Source: Ferruginibacter sp.
GTDB lineage: Bacteria > Bacteroidota > Bacteroidia > Chitinophagales > Chitinophagaceae
Length of the DNA stretch: 64,000 nt
NCBI GenBank assembly: GCA_025350645.1
Contig: JANXXM010000164.1
Span: 1 to 64,000, forward strand
Direction of reading: 5' to 3'
Position 1 is the stretch's first letter; each line of letters opens with the position of its first letter. Below, piece by piece: positions 27,343 to 36,402 of this stretch. The notes below the pieces were generated by a model that saw only the letters and a program-made list of their open reading frames with translations, ran no database searches and was not told the DNA's origin. The position numbers were made by a program, and so were the translations under genes.

Positions 27343-28035
27343 TTGGATAATTCAAGTATAGACATACGGACTGCAACAGTTGCAGATGTACAATATGCCA
27401 GCACCATTACAGCAGAGATGGAATCATCTGCCAAGGTAAGAGGCACAGGTATAGCTAAAAGATCTTCGGATTATGTGGCTAAAAAAATTACAGAGGGCAA
27501 AGCCGTTATTGCGGTTACCAAAAAAGGCGAATGGGTGGGCTTTTGTTATATAGAAGCCTGGGGCCACGATGCCTTTGTGGCAAATAGCGGCCTCATTGTT
27601 TCTCCGCCTTTTAGAAAAAGTGGCGTAGCAAAAAAAATAAAGGAAAACATTTTTGAGTTATCTAAAAGCATGTACCCTCATGCAAAAATATTTGGGCTTA
27701 CTACAGGCCTTGCGGTAATGAAAATAAACTCAGACCTTGGCTACGAGCCCGTAACCTACAGCGAACTTACAGATGATGACCAGTTTTGGGCAGGCTGCAA
27801 AAGCTGCGTAAATTATGACATACTCATAAGCAAGAATAGAAAAAACTGTATGTGCACCGCTATGCTATACGACCCTGCAGACCATTATGAACCTGCAGAA
27901 ACAGCAGAGGATTTTGAAAAACATTCTAAATTATACGAGCGGTTTATGCGCCTGAAGCAAAGTAAATTTTTAGGATTTTTAAAGCCGCTGCAAAAAGTAA
28001 AGGCGCATTTATTTACAGTATTAAATTTTTATTAA
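27343..28035 (+). CDS. GNAT acyltransferase, likely first step of arginine synthesis
   Basis: 230 aa. GNAT fold about 5-150: IDIRTATVADVQYASTI, VGFCYIEAWGHDAF, then VSPPFRKSGVAKKIKENIF, where the acyl-CoA loop Q/RxxGxG/A appears as RKSGVA. After the fold comes C-x2-C-x13-C-x-C (CKSCVNYD ... NCMC), four Cys that could bind zinc, and a further helical tail. Its place at the head of an arg cluster without argA or argJ makes N-acylglutamate synthase the likely role; this is inference. The frame opens with TTG at 27343 and no in-frame ATG is nearby upstream, so a TTG start is proposed. Confidence 0.8.
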   Translation: MDNSSIDIRTATVADVQYASTITAEMESSAKVRGTGIAKRSSDYVAKKITEGKAVIAVTKKGEWVGFCYIEAWGHDAFVANSGLIVSPPFRKSGVAKKIKENIFELSKSMYPHAKIFGLTTGLAVMKINSDLGYEPVTYSELTDDDQFWAGCKSCVNYDILISKNRKNCMCTAMLYDPADHYEPAETAEDFEKHSKLYERFMRLKQSKFLGFLKPLQKVKAHLFTVLNFY

Positions 28036-28192
28036 AAGAAAATATTTACTGCCCCTTAATGGGTTAGGAATTGGTATGGTTTTATTAAACTACACTATAT
28101 AAGCTTAGGTCGTTTAGAAATTTAGTTAAACACTAAATAGCAAATAACTACTAATTATGCTTACAATAGTTTTAAAAAATGCAGGAAGTAAT

Positions 28193-28316
28193 ACGGGTAA
28201 AAGTTGAAAATGAATGATGGCTGAGCATGGCAGGGGTGGCAGCGAATGCCGCTTTCTTTGAGCGGCAGCAGCGAACAACCCGTGCATGAAGCTGAAAATT
28301 TTATAAAAGCTGATGC
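28193..28316 (+). promoter_or_regulatory. Candidate arginine-attenuator leader before argG
   Basis: GC-rich segment within the 344-bp GNAT-argG gap (28036-28379). A 20-codon frame at 28227-28289 reads MAGVAANAAFFERQQRTTRA; three of its last eight residues are Arg, written CGG, CGA, CGT. Pairings: TGCCGCT 28247-28253 with AGCGGCA 28261-28267; ACGGGT 28193-28198 with ACCCGT 28278-28283; GCAT-ga-AGCT 28284-28293 with AGCT-g-ATGC 28308-28316. The Arg codons lie in and after the first stem, as expected if ribosome stalling controls folding. No clear U-tract follows, so termination versus translation control is open. A second frame (28214-28261, MMAEHGRGGSECRFL) also exists. The remaining gap, 28036-28190, shows nothing. 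Confidence 0.4.
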
Positions 28317-28379
28317 CCCATGTTTTAAAAAATGTATTGGAAGTGATAAATAAAAACGATTACTGTAAAATAAAAGAAG

Positions 28380-29591
28380 ATGATAAAAAAAGTTGTACTT
28401 GGTTTTAGTGGTGGTTTAGATACATCATATTGCGCAAAATATCTTACCAAAGAAAAAGGTTATGAAGTACATTCTGTTGTGGTAAATACGGGTGGTTTTA
28501 CAAAAGAAGAACTGACGCAGATTGAAACCAATGCTTACAACCTTGGCGTAAAAACGCATATTGCTATTGATGCTATAAAAAATTATTACGATACCATTAT
28601 TAAATACCTTGTATTTGGCAATGTGCTAAAAAACAATAGTTACCCGCTAAGTGTAAGCGCAGAGCGGCTTAGCCAGGCTGTAAATATTGCAACGCATGTA
28701 AAAAAAATACAGGCAAATGCGGTAGCGCACGGCAGTACGGGCGCAGGCAACGACCAGGTTCGTTTTGATATGATTTTTAATACCCTCATACCTGGTGTGC
28801 AAATAATAACGCCCATAAGAGATATGCAACTGAGCAGAGAAGCAGAAATAAAATACTTGCAAGACGAAGGTGTGGCAATGAATTTTGAAAAAGCCGCCTA
28901 CTCCATAAACAAAGGTTTGTGGGGCACAAGTGTAGGAGGTAAAGAAACACTGCGGAGTAACGGCATGCTGCCGGAAGAAGCCTGGCCCACACAACTGGAT
29001 GGTACATTGCAACCACAAAATATTAAACTTCATTTTATAAAAGGCGAGTTACTGGCAGTAAATAATAAAACGTTTAACCACCCAAGCGAAGCCATACAAT
29101 TTTTACAGAATATAGCAGCAGCCTACGCTATAGGCAGAGATGTACATGTGGGCGATACCATCATTGGCATAAAGGGGCGTGTAGGTTTTGAGGCCGCTGC
29201 ACCCATGGTAATTTTAAAAGCGCATCATGCCCTGGAAAAACATGTGCTCACCAAATGGCAATTAAATTTAAAAGATAATCTTGCACAGTTTTATGGCAAC
29301 TGGCTGCACGAGGGGCAAATAATGGACCCTGCCATGAGGGATATTGAAGCTTTTTTTACCAGCACGCAGCAGCATGTAACGGGAGATGTATTTGTAGAGT
29401 TAATGCCTTATCGCTTTGTAGTAACGGGCATACAATCTGCCTACGACCTTATGAGCAGCCGCTTTGGCAGCTATGGGGAAATGAATACCGGGTGGACAGG
29501 CGAAGATGTGAGAGGTTTTTCAAAAATATTTGGTAACCAAACCGCAATTTATCACCTCATAAAAAAAGATGCAGATGATACAAAAGATTAG
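28380..29591 (+). CDS. argG: Argininosuccinate synthase
   Basis: 403 aa. ATP-pyrophosphatase P-loop FSGGLDTSYC (9-18) at the N-terminus, AHGSTGAGNDQVRFD (citrulline/aspartate contact region), YSINKGLWGTSVGG and RFVVTGIQSAYDLM at the expected places. It joins citrulline and aspartate using ATP. It comes before argC here, an order typical for Bacteroidota, and overlaps argC by up to 23 bp (29569-29591). Sits directly after the structured leader at 28193-28316. Confidence 0.97.
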   Translation: MIKKVVLGFSGGLDTSYCAKYLTKEKGYEVHSVVVNTGGFTKEELTQIETNAYNLGVKTHIAIDAIKNYYDTIIKYLVFGNVLKNNSYPLSVSAERLSQAVNIATHVKKIQANAVAHGSTGAGNDQVRFDMIFNTLIPGVQIITPIRDMQLSREAEIKYLQDEGVAMNFEKAAYSINKGLWGTSVGGKETLRSNGMLPEEAWPTQLDGTLQPQNIKLHFIKGELLAVNNKTFNHPSEAIQFLQNIAAAYAIGRDVHVGDTIIGIKGRVGFEAAAPMVILKAHHALEKHVLTKWQLNLKDNLAQFYGNWLHEGQIMDPAMRDIEAFFTSTQQHVTGDVFVELMPYRFVVTGIQSAYDLMSSRFGSYGEMNTGWTGEDVRGFSKIFGNQTAIYHLIKKDADDTKD

Positions 29592-30558
29592 AGCCGGTAT
29601 TATTGGCGGTGCAGGTTATACCGGCGGGGAGCTTATAAGAATTTTAATAAACCACCCGAATACAGAAATAAGTTTTGTACAAAGTAAAAGCAATGCAGGC
29701 AATGCTTTAAGTAAAATACATGATGACCTTATTGGTGAAACAAATATGATTTTTAACAGCGGGCATCATAACGATATTGACGTTTTATTTTTTTGTGCCG
29801 GGCATGGAGAAGCCATCCGTTTTTTAAAAGATAATGAAATTGCTGCCTCCACAAAAATTATAGATATTGGGAATGATTTTCGGTTACAAAAAGATGCAGC
29901 ATTTAACGGTAGACAATTTATTTATGGCCTGCCGGAATTAAATAAAGAAAAAATAAAAACCGCAGCTAGTATTGCAAACCCCGGCTGCTTTGCTACAGCT
30001 ATACAGTTAGGATTGCTGCCCCTAGCAAAAAATAAGTTATTGCAGCGTACTATATATATCACGGGCATTACAGGGTCTACCGGTGCCGGGCAGCTTCCCT
30101 CTGCCAGCACACATTTTAGCTGGCGAAGCAATAATATACAAGCATACAAAACTTTATCTCACCAGCACCTGGGCGAAATTGGTGAAAGCATTTTTCAATT
30201 GCAGCAACAAAATATTGAACTAAATTTTGTACCATGGCGTGGCGATTTTGCAAGAGGAATTTTTATAAGTTCTCAGCTAAAAACTGAGCAAAGTGTGGAA
30301 GAACTTACTAGGCTCTACAAAGATTTTTATACCAATAATCCTTTTGTATTTATTAGTGATGATCCTATACATTTAAAACAAGTGGTAAATACCAATAAGT
30401 GTGTTATCAATTTAGAAAAAGCAGGGAATAACCTTGTGGTGCATTCTGCCATAGATAATTTATTGAAAGGCGCAAGCGGGCAGGCAGTGCAAAATATGAA
30501 CCTGATGTTTGGCATAGAAGAAACGATGGGATTACAACTAAAAGCAAATTATTTTTAA
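29569..30558 (+). CDS. argC: N-acyl-gamma-glutamyl-phosphate reductase
   Basis: 329 aa. NADPH-binding GGAGYTGGELIRIL at the N-terminus, catalytic Cys in NPGCFATAIQLGLLPL, and GSTGAGQLPS followed by the QHLGEIGE histidine region. Reduces N-acylglutamyl phosphate to the semialdehyde. ATG 29569 and ATG 29575 are both possible; the second better fits family N-termini. Overlaps the end of argG, so translation is coupled; argD follows after one base. Confidence 0.96.
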   Translation: MQMIQKIRAGIIGGAGYTGGELIRILINHPNTEISFVQSKSNAGNALSKIHDDLIGETNMIFNSGHHNDIDVLFFCAGHGEAIRFLKDNEIAASTKIIDIGNDFRLQKDAAFNGRQFIYGLPELNKEKIKTAASIANPGCFATAIQLGLLPLAKNKLLQRTIYITGITGSTGAGQLPSASTHFSWRSNNIQAYKTLSHQHLGEIGESIFQLQQQNIELNFVPWRGDFARGIFISSQLKTEQSVEELTRLYKDFYTNNPFVFISDDPIHLKQVVNTNKCVINLEKAGNNLVVHSAIDNLLKGASGQAVQNMNLMFGIEETMGLQLKANYF

Positions 30559-30559
30559 G

Positions 30560-31684
30560 ATGAATTTATTTGATGTATACCCGCTAAATGATGTGACCAT
30601 TGTAAAAGCTGAAGGCAGTTACGTTTGGGATAATAAGGGAGAGAAATATCTTGACCTTTATGGCGGCCATGCCGTAATAAGTATTGGCCATACCAATGCA
30701 CACTGGGTAAAAAGAATAGAAGAGCAAATGCACAAAATTTCTTTTTATTCCAACTCTATAAAGATACCGTTGCAGCAGGAGCTGGCATATAAACTCGGCA
30801 GGCTTTCCGGTAAAGAAAACTACCAGCTATTTTTATGCAACTCCGGCGCAGAGGCAAATGAAAATGCGTTGAAGCTGGCTTCTTTTTACAACGGGCGCAA
30901 AAAAGTTATTGCGTTTAAAAAGGGGTTTCACGGCCGCACATCGCTGGCAGTTGCAGCCACAGATAATCCTGCCATCATTGCACCGGTAAATGAAACAAAT
31001 AATATTATTTTTCTTCCTTTAAACGATGAGGCAGCTCTGGCAAATGCTTTTAGTGAAAATGAAATATCATCTGTTATTATAGAAGGCATACAGGGTGTTG
31101 GCGGTATAAATATTGCAAATGACAGTTTTTTGAAAACCATAAGAAAATTATGCGATGAGCACAATGCTATTTACATAGCGGATAGTGTGCAGTGTGGTTA
31201 TGGCCGTACCGGTAAATTTTATGCGCATGACCATGCCGGTGCAGATGCAGATATTTATACGATGGCAAAAGGTATGGGTAATGGTTTTCCGGTAGCAGGT
31301 ATTTCTATATCTCCAAAAATACACGCAAAACATTTTATGCTGGGTACCACATTTGGCGGCAACCACCTTGCATGTGCAGCAGCCCTTGCCGTGCTGGAAG
31401 AAATGGAAACACACCAGCTTATGGATAACGCACAGCAGGTAGGAAACTACCTTATGACTGAATTAAAAAAACTGCCTCATATTATTGAAGTGAGAGGAAG
31501 AGGACTGATGATAGGCATTCAATTGCCAGATGAATTTGCCCGTGTAAAAAAACAATTATTATTTACCCATAAAATTTTTACAGGCGAAGCTAAACCAAAT
31601 GTAATCCGGCTTTTACCTGCATTAAATATTACAAAAAAGGAGGCCGATATTTTTTTAGCGGCCATTAAAAATGAATTAGAATAA
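30560..31684 (+). CDS. argD: Acylornithine aminotransferase
   Basis: 374 aa class III PLP aminotransferase. LFLCNSGAEANENALKLA (PLP phosphate-binding region), FHGRTSLAVAAT, DSVQCGYGRTGKFYAHDH, and the PLP lysine in MAKGMGNGFPVAGI are all visible. Converts N-acylglutamate semialdehyde to N-acylornithine. Slightly shorter than the usual 390-400 aa because the N-terminus is trimmed, as in other Bacteroidota. One base after argC, 125 bp before argF'. Confidence 0.95.
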   Translation: MNLFDVYPLNDVTIVKAEGSYVWDNKGEKYLDLYGGHAVISIGHTNAHWVKRIEEQMHKISFYSNSIKIPLQQELAYKLGRLSGKENYQLFLCNSGAEANENALKLASFYNGRKKVIAFKKGFHGRTSLAVAATDNPAIIAPVNETNNIIFLPLNDEAALANAFSENEISSVIIEGIQGVGGINIANDSFLKTIRKLCDEHNAIYIADSVQCGYGRTGKFYAHDHAGADADIYTMAKGMGNGFPVAGISISPKIHAKHFMLGTTFGGNHLACAAALAVLEEMETHQLMDNAQQVGNYLMTELKKLPHIIEVRGRGLMIGIQLPDEFARVKKQLLFTHKIFTGEAKPNVIRLLPALNITKKEADIFLAAIKNELE

Positions 31685-31809
31685 AGAATACGAAAACTTT
31701 GCTGCGGTTGCAGGCTCTACAAAATTTATAAAGCCATTAGCATTTAAACCTTTTAAATTAATTGCACACCCTGTAAAAAAAGACGGCAGTTTAAACAAAT
31801 AAAATATTA

Positions 31810-32763
31810 ATGAAAAATTTTATTTCTGTACATGATGTAGAAGACATTGATGCACTGGTGCAACAAGCTCTATTGTACAAAGCAAACCCATTAGCAGATA
31901 TAACGCTTGGCACCAATAAAAAAATTGGTTTATTGTTTTTTAACCCCAGCCTGCGCACAAGAATAAGCACACAAATAGCCGCACAAAATTTGGGCATGGA
32001 GCCCATCATTTTCAATGTAGATAAGGAGGGCTGGGCATTGGAGTTTATGGATGGTGCAATAATGAATGGCAATACCGTGGAGCATATAAAAGATGCAGCA
32101 CCAGTGCTGGGAAGCTACTTTGATATATTGTGCATCCGCACTTTTCCCGGGCTAAAAAACAGGGAAGATGATTATGCGGAAACAGTTATAAATAAATTTA
32201 AAACATACTCCGGAGTACCGGTAATAAGTTTAGAAAGTGCAACGCTTCATCCGCTGCAATCGCTGGCAGATATGGTTACAATAAAAGAACACATAAAAAT
32301 AGAAAAACCCAAAATTGTTTTATGCTGGGCCCCACATATAAAGCCCCTACCACAATGCGTAGCCAATTCCTTTAGCCAGTGGGTAAGCGCATGCGGCAAT
32401 GCAGATTTTTTTATAACACACCCAAAAGGATACGAGCTGGATGCTAAATTTACGAAAGGCGCTGCCATAACCAACCACCAGCAAGAAGCACTTGCAAATG
32501 CAGATATTGTGTATGTAAAAAACTGGAGTGCTTTTAATGATTATGGTGCAATGCCCGGCAACCATGCACACTGGATGCTTACCAACAAAAAATTAGCAGT
32601 AAGTAACAATGCTAAAATAATGCATTGCCTGCCGGTGAGAAGAAATGTAGAGTTAAGTGATGAAGTACTGGATGGTGAATATAGCTTGGTAACCCGGCAG
32701 GGAGAAAACAGAACCTGGGCTGCACAGGCTGTACTTGCAGATATTTTAAAAAATAATTTTTAA
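31810..32763 (+). CDS. argF': N-acylornithine carbamoyltransferase (acetyl or succinyl type)
   Basis: 317 aa. Carbamoyl-phosphate motif in FFNPSLRTRIST (S-x-R-T-R), TLHPLQSLADMVTI (HPxQ), and C-terminal MHCLPVRRNVELSDE. The sequence follows the Bacteroides/Xanthomonas acylornithine-type enzyme (DKEGWALE, CWAPHIKPLPQ) and not standard OTCase, so it carbamoylates N-acylornithine to N-acylcitrulline. The residue reported to set acetyl versus succinyl preference (Glu in Xanthomonas, Pro90 in B. fragilis) is Val90 here (GNTVEHI), so substrate choice is undecided. Alignment is from memory. Confidence 0.93.
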   Translation: MKNFISVHDVEDIDALVQQALLYKANPLADITLGTNKKIGLLFFNPSLRTRISTQIAAQNLGMEPIIFNVDKEGWALEFMDGAIMNGNTVEHIKDAAPVLGSYFDILCIRTFPGLKNREDDYAETVINKFKTYSGVPVISLESATLHPLQSLADMVTIKEHIKIEKPKIVLCWAPHIKPLPQCVANSFSQWVSACGNADFFITHPKGYELDAKFTKGAAITNHQQEALANADIVYVKNWSAFNDYGAMPGNHAHWMLTNKKLAVSNNAKIMHCLPVRRNVELSDEVLDGEYSLVTRQGENRTWAAQAVLADILKNNF

Positions 32764-32817
32764 TACATTATGCCAACACATTATTATGCCGGTTAAAAAG
32801 ATAACGTAGAAACAGCA

Positions 32818-32846
32818 ATTTTGTAGCAGCAGCTTGCTGCAAAAAA
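32818..32846 (+). other. Small hairpin between argF' and argB
   Basis: GCAGCA (32826-32831) and TGCTGC (32835-32840) form a tight 6-bp stem with a GCT loop, flanked by TTTTG and AAAAAAA that can extend pairing. On the plus strand it is not followed by T residues, so it is more likely an mRNA processing or stability element than a terminator. Confidence 0.3.
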
Positions 32847-32929
32847 ACCAGTTAAATTAATTTAATGGGAACTTCACTTTAATCTTTTACATTTAATTTA
32901 TGTTTCCTTACCAGAAACAGCATGCAGAA

Positions 32930-33748
32930 ATGAAGAAATTATTTATCATAAAAATCGGTGGCAATATTATAGATGATGAAGATAAACTATCCTCATTTTT
33001 AAAAGATTTTGCAGCGATTATAGAAGATAAAATACTCGTACATGGCGGCGGAAAACTAGCCACTACAATAGCGGAGGCCATGGGCATACCCCAGCAAATG
33101 GTGGAGGGCAGGCGTATTACAGATGCAGAAACCTTAAAACTGGTAACCATGGTATATGCTGGTTATATCAACAAAAATATTGTAGCGCTGTTACAATCAA
33201 AAGATTGTAATGCCATCGGGCTTAGTGGCGCAGATGGTAACCTAATACAGGCGCACAAAAGAATTAACGAAGATAAAAAACCAACAGATGATGGTGAACA
33301 TACGAAAATAGATTATGGTTTTGCAGGCGATATTGATGCAGTAAATGCAACCCTGTTACAACAACTGCTATCCCAAAAAAGCACGCCGGTTATAGCACCC
33401 ATAACCCATAATAAAAACGGAACCCTTCTAAATACAAATGCAGATACCATTGCAAATGAAACAGCAAAAGCCATGGCAGTATTTTACGATGTTTCGCTTA
33501 TTTATTGTTTTGAAAAAAATGGCGTGCTTTTAAATGCAGCGGATGATGATGGTTTTATGCCAGCCATAAATGTAAAAGAGTATGCCTTTTTAAAAAATAA
33601 AAACATTATTACTGCTGGCATGATACCCAAGCTGGATAATGCTTTTGCAGCTTTGCATGCCGGTGTGCAGCAAATAACTATTGGGCATGCGGCCAGTATA
33701 AATTTATTGATACATCAAAAAGCCGGCACGGCCATTATACATGAGTAA
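32930..33748 (+). CDS. argB: N-acylglutamate kinase
   Basis: 272 aa from ATG 32930; an upstream in-frame ATG at 32900 would add ten residues (MFPYQKQHAE) unlike the family. KLFIIKIGGNIIDDE and VHGGGKLAT are the amino acid kinase phosphate-binding glycine loops, followed by GRRITDAETL and C-terminal ITAGMIPKLDNAFAAL. Phosphorylates N-acylglutamate. Overlaps argE by 8 bp (33741-33748). Confidence 0.95.
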   Translation: MKKLFIIKIGGNIIDDEDKLSSFLKDFAAIIEDKILVHGGGKLATTIAEAMGIPQQMVEGRRITDAETLKLVTMVYAGYINKNIVALLQSKDCNAIGLSGADGNLIQAHKRINEDKKPTDDGEHTKIDYGFAGDIDAVNATLLQQLLSQKSTPVIAPITHNKNGTLLNTNADTIANETAKAMAVFYDVSLIYCFEKNGVLLNAADDDGFMPAINVKEYAFLKNKNIITAGMIPKLDNAFAALHAGVQQITIGHAASINLLIHQKAGTAIIHE

Positions 33749-34841
33749 CCAGCCACTGCACATATTATATACCGGTGCTGTGGCACTTTTGCAACAGTTA
33801 ATTGCTACCCCATCTTTAAGTAAAGCAGAAAATAAAACAGCAGCTATTATTGAATATTTTTTAAAAGAAAAAAATATTACCTGTCATCGCCTTGTAAATA
33901 ATGTGTGGGCTGTAAATAAATTTTTTGATGAAAATAAGCCTTCCATTCTTTTGAATTCTCACCACGATACAGTGGCAGCAAATGCAGGCTATACCCGCAA
34001 CCCATACGAGGCTAATATTGAAAATGGAAAATTGTTTGGCCTGGGGAGTACTGATGCCGGCGCATCGCTTGTAAGTTTATTGGCAGCATTTTTATTTTAT
34101 TATGCTAATGAAAATCTTTCGTACAATATTGTGTTTGCAGCCGCAGCAGAAGAAGAAATAAGCGGAGTGAATGGCATTGAAAAACTGTTTGCTGAAGCTG
34201 CCTTTAAAAACCTGTTTGCGCATAAATACAGTTTTGCAATAGTAGGTGAGCCTACACAATTACAGCTTGCAGTAGCAGAAAAAGGCTTGCTGGTACTGGA
34301 TTGTATAGCTTATGGCACCGCAAGCCATGCAGCGAATATAACAAACGATAACGCAATTTATAAGGCAATGCAAGCCATAGAATGGTTTAAAAATTATTCG
34401 TTTGATAAAATATCTCCATTACTTGGAGCTATAAAAATGACCGTAACCAGTATTCAAACAGAAAATAAAATACATAACATTGTTCCTGCAACCTGTAGTT
34501 TTATAGTAGATATCCGCATTAATGAATGCTATACTGCTACTGATGTTTTAACCATCATAAAAGAAAATGTAGCAGTAGAAATTATAGCAAGAAGTACAAG
34601 ACTGCGAGCCACTATTATAGATACTGAATATGTTGTAATAAAAGCTGGAATAGTATTGGGCAAAACAATTTATGGCTCACCCACCATGAGTGATAAAGCA
34701 TTGATACCATTGCCCACATTAAAATGTGGCCCTGGCAACAGTTTGCAAAGCCATACTGCAAATGAATTTGTAGTATTAAAAGACGTAAACGAAGGAATTG
34801 AATTTTATGTGCAGTTACTGGGCTTAGTATTAAATAATTAG
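33741..34841 (+). CDS. argE: N-acylornithine/acylcitrulline deacylase (M20 family)
   Basis: 366 aa zinc peptidase fold. Metal ligands and catalytic residues: LLNSHHDTV (His, Asp), GLGSTDAGASLV (Asp), AAAEEEISG (Glu general base and ligand), VGEPTQLQ and the terminal CGPGNSLQSHTANEFV (His). The dimerization lid lies about 175-285. Because the carbamoyltransferase acts on acylornithine, the physiological substrate is probably N-acylcitrulline, releasing citrulline for argG; this is inference from pathway context. The Gly usually seen in SNDAGGS is Ala here (STDAGAS). Confidence 0.9.
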   Translation: MSNQPLHILYTGAVALLQQLIATPSLSKAENKTAAIIEYFLKEKNITCHRLVNNVWAVNKFFDENKPSILLNSHHDTVAANAGYTRNPYEANIENGKLFGLGSTDAGASLVSLLAAFLFYYANENLSYNIVFAAAAEEEISGVNGIEKLFAEAAFKNLFAHKYSFAIVGEPTQLQLAVAEKGLLVLDCIAYGTASHAANITNDNAIYKAMQAIEWFKNYSFDKISPLLGAIKMTVTSIQTENKIHNIVPATCSFIVDIRINECYTATDVLTIIKENVAVEIIARSTRLRATIIDTEYVVIKAGIVLGKTIYGSPTMSDKALIPLPTLKCGPGNSLQSHTANEFVVLKDVNEGIEFYVQLLGLVLNN

Positions 34842-34906
34842 TATGGAGTATTGAGATAAAAAATTGTTGTTAATTTTTAAAAAAATAAGGAATCTAAAAT
34901 TAATCG

Positions 34907-36238
34907 ATGAAACTCTGGCAGAAAAATACTGATAGCAATAAAATTGTAGAAACCTTTACCGTAGGGCGTGACAAAGATTTTGACCTCATGCTTGCCCCGT
35001 ATGATGTACTGGGTAATATTGCACATGCAAAAATGCTGGGTACTATCGGGCTGCTCACCAATAATGAGGTAAACGATCTTGTAAAGGAATTACAGCATAT
35101 TTATAAAAACATTGCAGCGGGCACATTTAGTATAGAAGAAAATGTTGAAGATATCCATTCGCAAATAGAATTTTTGCTCACGCAGAAACTGGGAGATACC
35201 GGTAAAAAAATACATGCCGCCCGCAGCAGAAACGACCAGGTACTGGTAGATATAAAATTATTTTTGCGGCAGCAAATTGAAGACCTTGTAAAAACAATAA
35301 AATCGTTTTTTATTTTGCTCCAGCAAAAAAGTGAAGTGTACAAAAATCATTTGCTTCCCGGCTATACCCATTTGCAACTGGCCATGCCTTCCTCCTTTGG
35401 TTTATGGTTTGGTGCTTATGCGGAAAGTTTGGTAGATGATGTGGAAATACTAAAAGCAGCATACCATGTGGTAAATAAAAATCCGCTGGGAAGCGGTGCT
35501 GGCTATGGCTCTTCGTTCCCTATAGATCGTACCTTAACCACAAAATTGCTGGGCTTTGCTTCGCTCAATTACAATGTAGTGTATGCACAAATGGGCAGGG
35601 GCAAAGCAGAGCGTATTACTGCACAGGCATTGGCTAATGTAGCAGATACGCTTGCAAAAATGAGTATGGATATATGCCTTTATCTTAATCAGCATTTTGC
35701 TTTTATATCTTTTCCTGATGAGCTTACCACCGGCAGCAGTATAATGCCCCATAAAAAAAACCCTGATGTATTTGAACTCATCCGTTCCTACTGCAATCGT
35801 ATAAAGGCATTACCCAACGAAATAATAATGATGACCACAAACTTGCCCAGCGGTTATCACAGGGATTTACAATTATTGAAACAGCATCTTTTTCCTGCGT
35901 TTCACACGCTACAGGATTGTATAAATATGGCAACACTTATGTTTACAAATATTACCGTAAACGAAAATATTTTAGCTGATAAAAAGTATACCTATTTATT
36001 TAGTGTGGAAGAAGTAAATAAACTCGTACTACAGGGAATACCTTTTAGAGATGCATATAAAATAGTTGGGGAACGCATCGCACAAAATAATTTTACCGTT
36101 GAACCAACTGTAAATCATACACACGAAGGATCTATTGGTAACCTGCAAAATACTTCCATTGCAGTAATGATGAACCAGCTCATAGCAGCTTTTAATTTTG
36201 AAGAAGCTGCAGATGCTTTGAAATTATTAACTGGATAA
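34907..36238 (+). CDS. argH: Argininosuccinate lyase
   Basis: 443 aa fumarase/aspartase-superfamily enzyme. AARSRNDQVLVD, LPGYTHLQLAMP and signature loop GSSIMPHKKNPDVFEL are complete. N-terminal FTVGRDKDFDLMLAPYDVLG replaces the usual start by a short version common in Bacteroidota. Releases arginine and fumarate, the final step. Last gene of the cluster, 65 bp after argE; no clear terminator before the receptor gene that follows. Confidence 0.97.
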   Translation: MKLWQKNTDSNKIVETFTVGRDKDFDLMLAPYDVLGNIAHAKMLGTIGLLTNNEVNDLVKELQHIYKNIAAGTFSIEENVEDIHSQIEFLLTQKLGDTGKKIHAARSRNDQVLVDIKLFLRQQIEDLVKTIKSFFILLQQKSEVYKNHLLPGYTHLQLAMPSSFGLWFGAYAESLVDDVEILKAAYHVVNKNPLGSGAGYGSSFPIDRTLTTKLLGFASLNYNVVYAQMGRGKAERITAQALANVADTLAKMSMDICLYLNQHFAFISFPDELTTGSSIMPHKKNPDVFELIRSYCNRIKALPNEIIMMTTNLPSGYHRDLQLLKQHLFPAFHTLQDCINMATLMFTNITVNENILADKKYTYLFSVEEVNKLVLQGIPFRDAYKIVGERIAQNNFTVEPTVNHTHEGSIGNLQNTSIAVMMNQLIAAFNFEEAADALKLLTG

Positions 36239-36402
36239 AAATATTATCATTTATAAATACGAGCAAACTCCTTTTAAAAGCAAAATAATTATATTTCTGA
36301 AAATAATAATTTAACCCATTTCATAACTATTTGTTAACACAGCCCCGTGGCTTGGTATTGCTTTATGAGCCACATTTGCGCAATATTTCAAAAACAACTT
36401 TT

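Noticed and set aside
31682-31801. 40-codon open stretch between argD and argF' (YENFAAVAGSTKFIK...)
   Set aside because: Looks protein-like but is preceded by TAG and has no start codon; could be a gene remnant, but too short to support.
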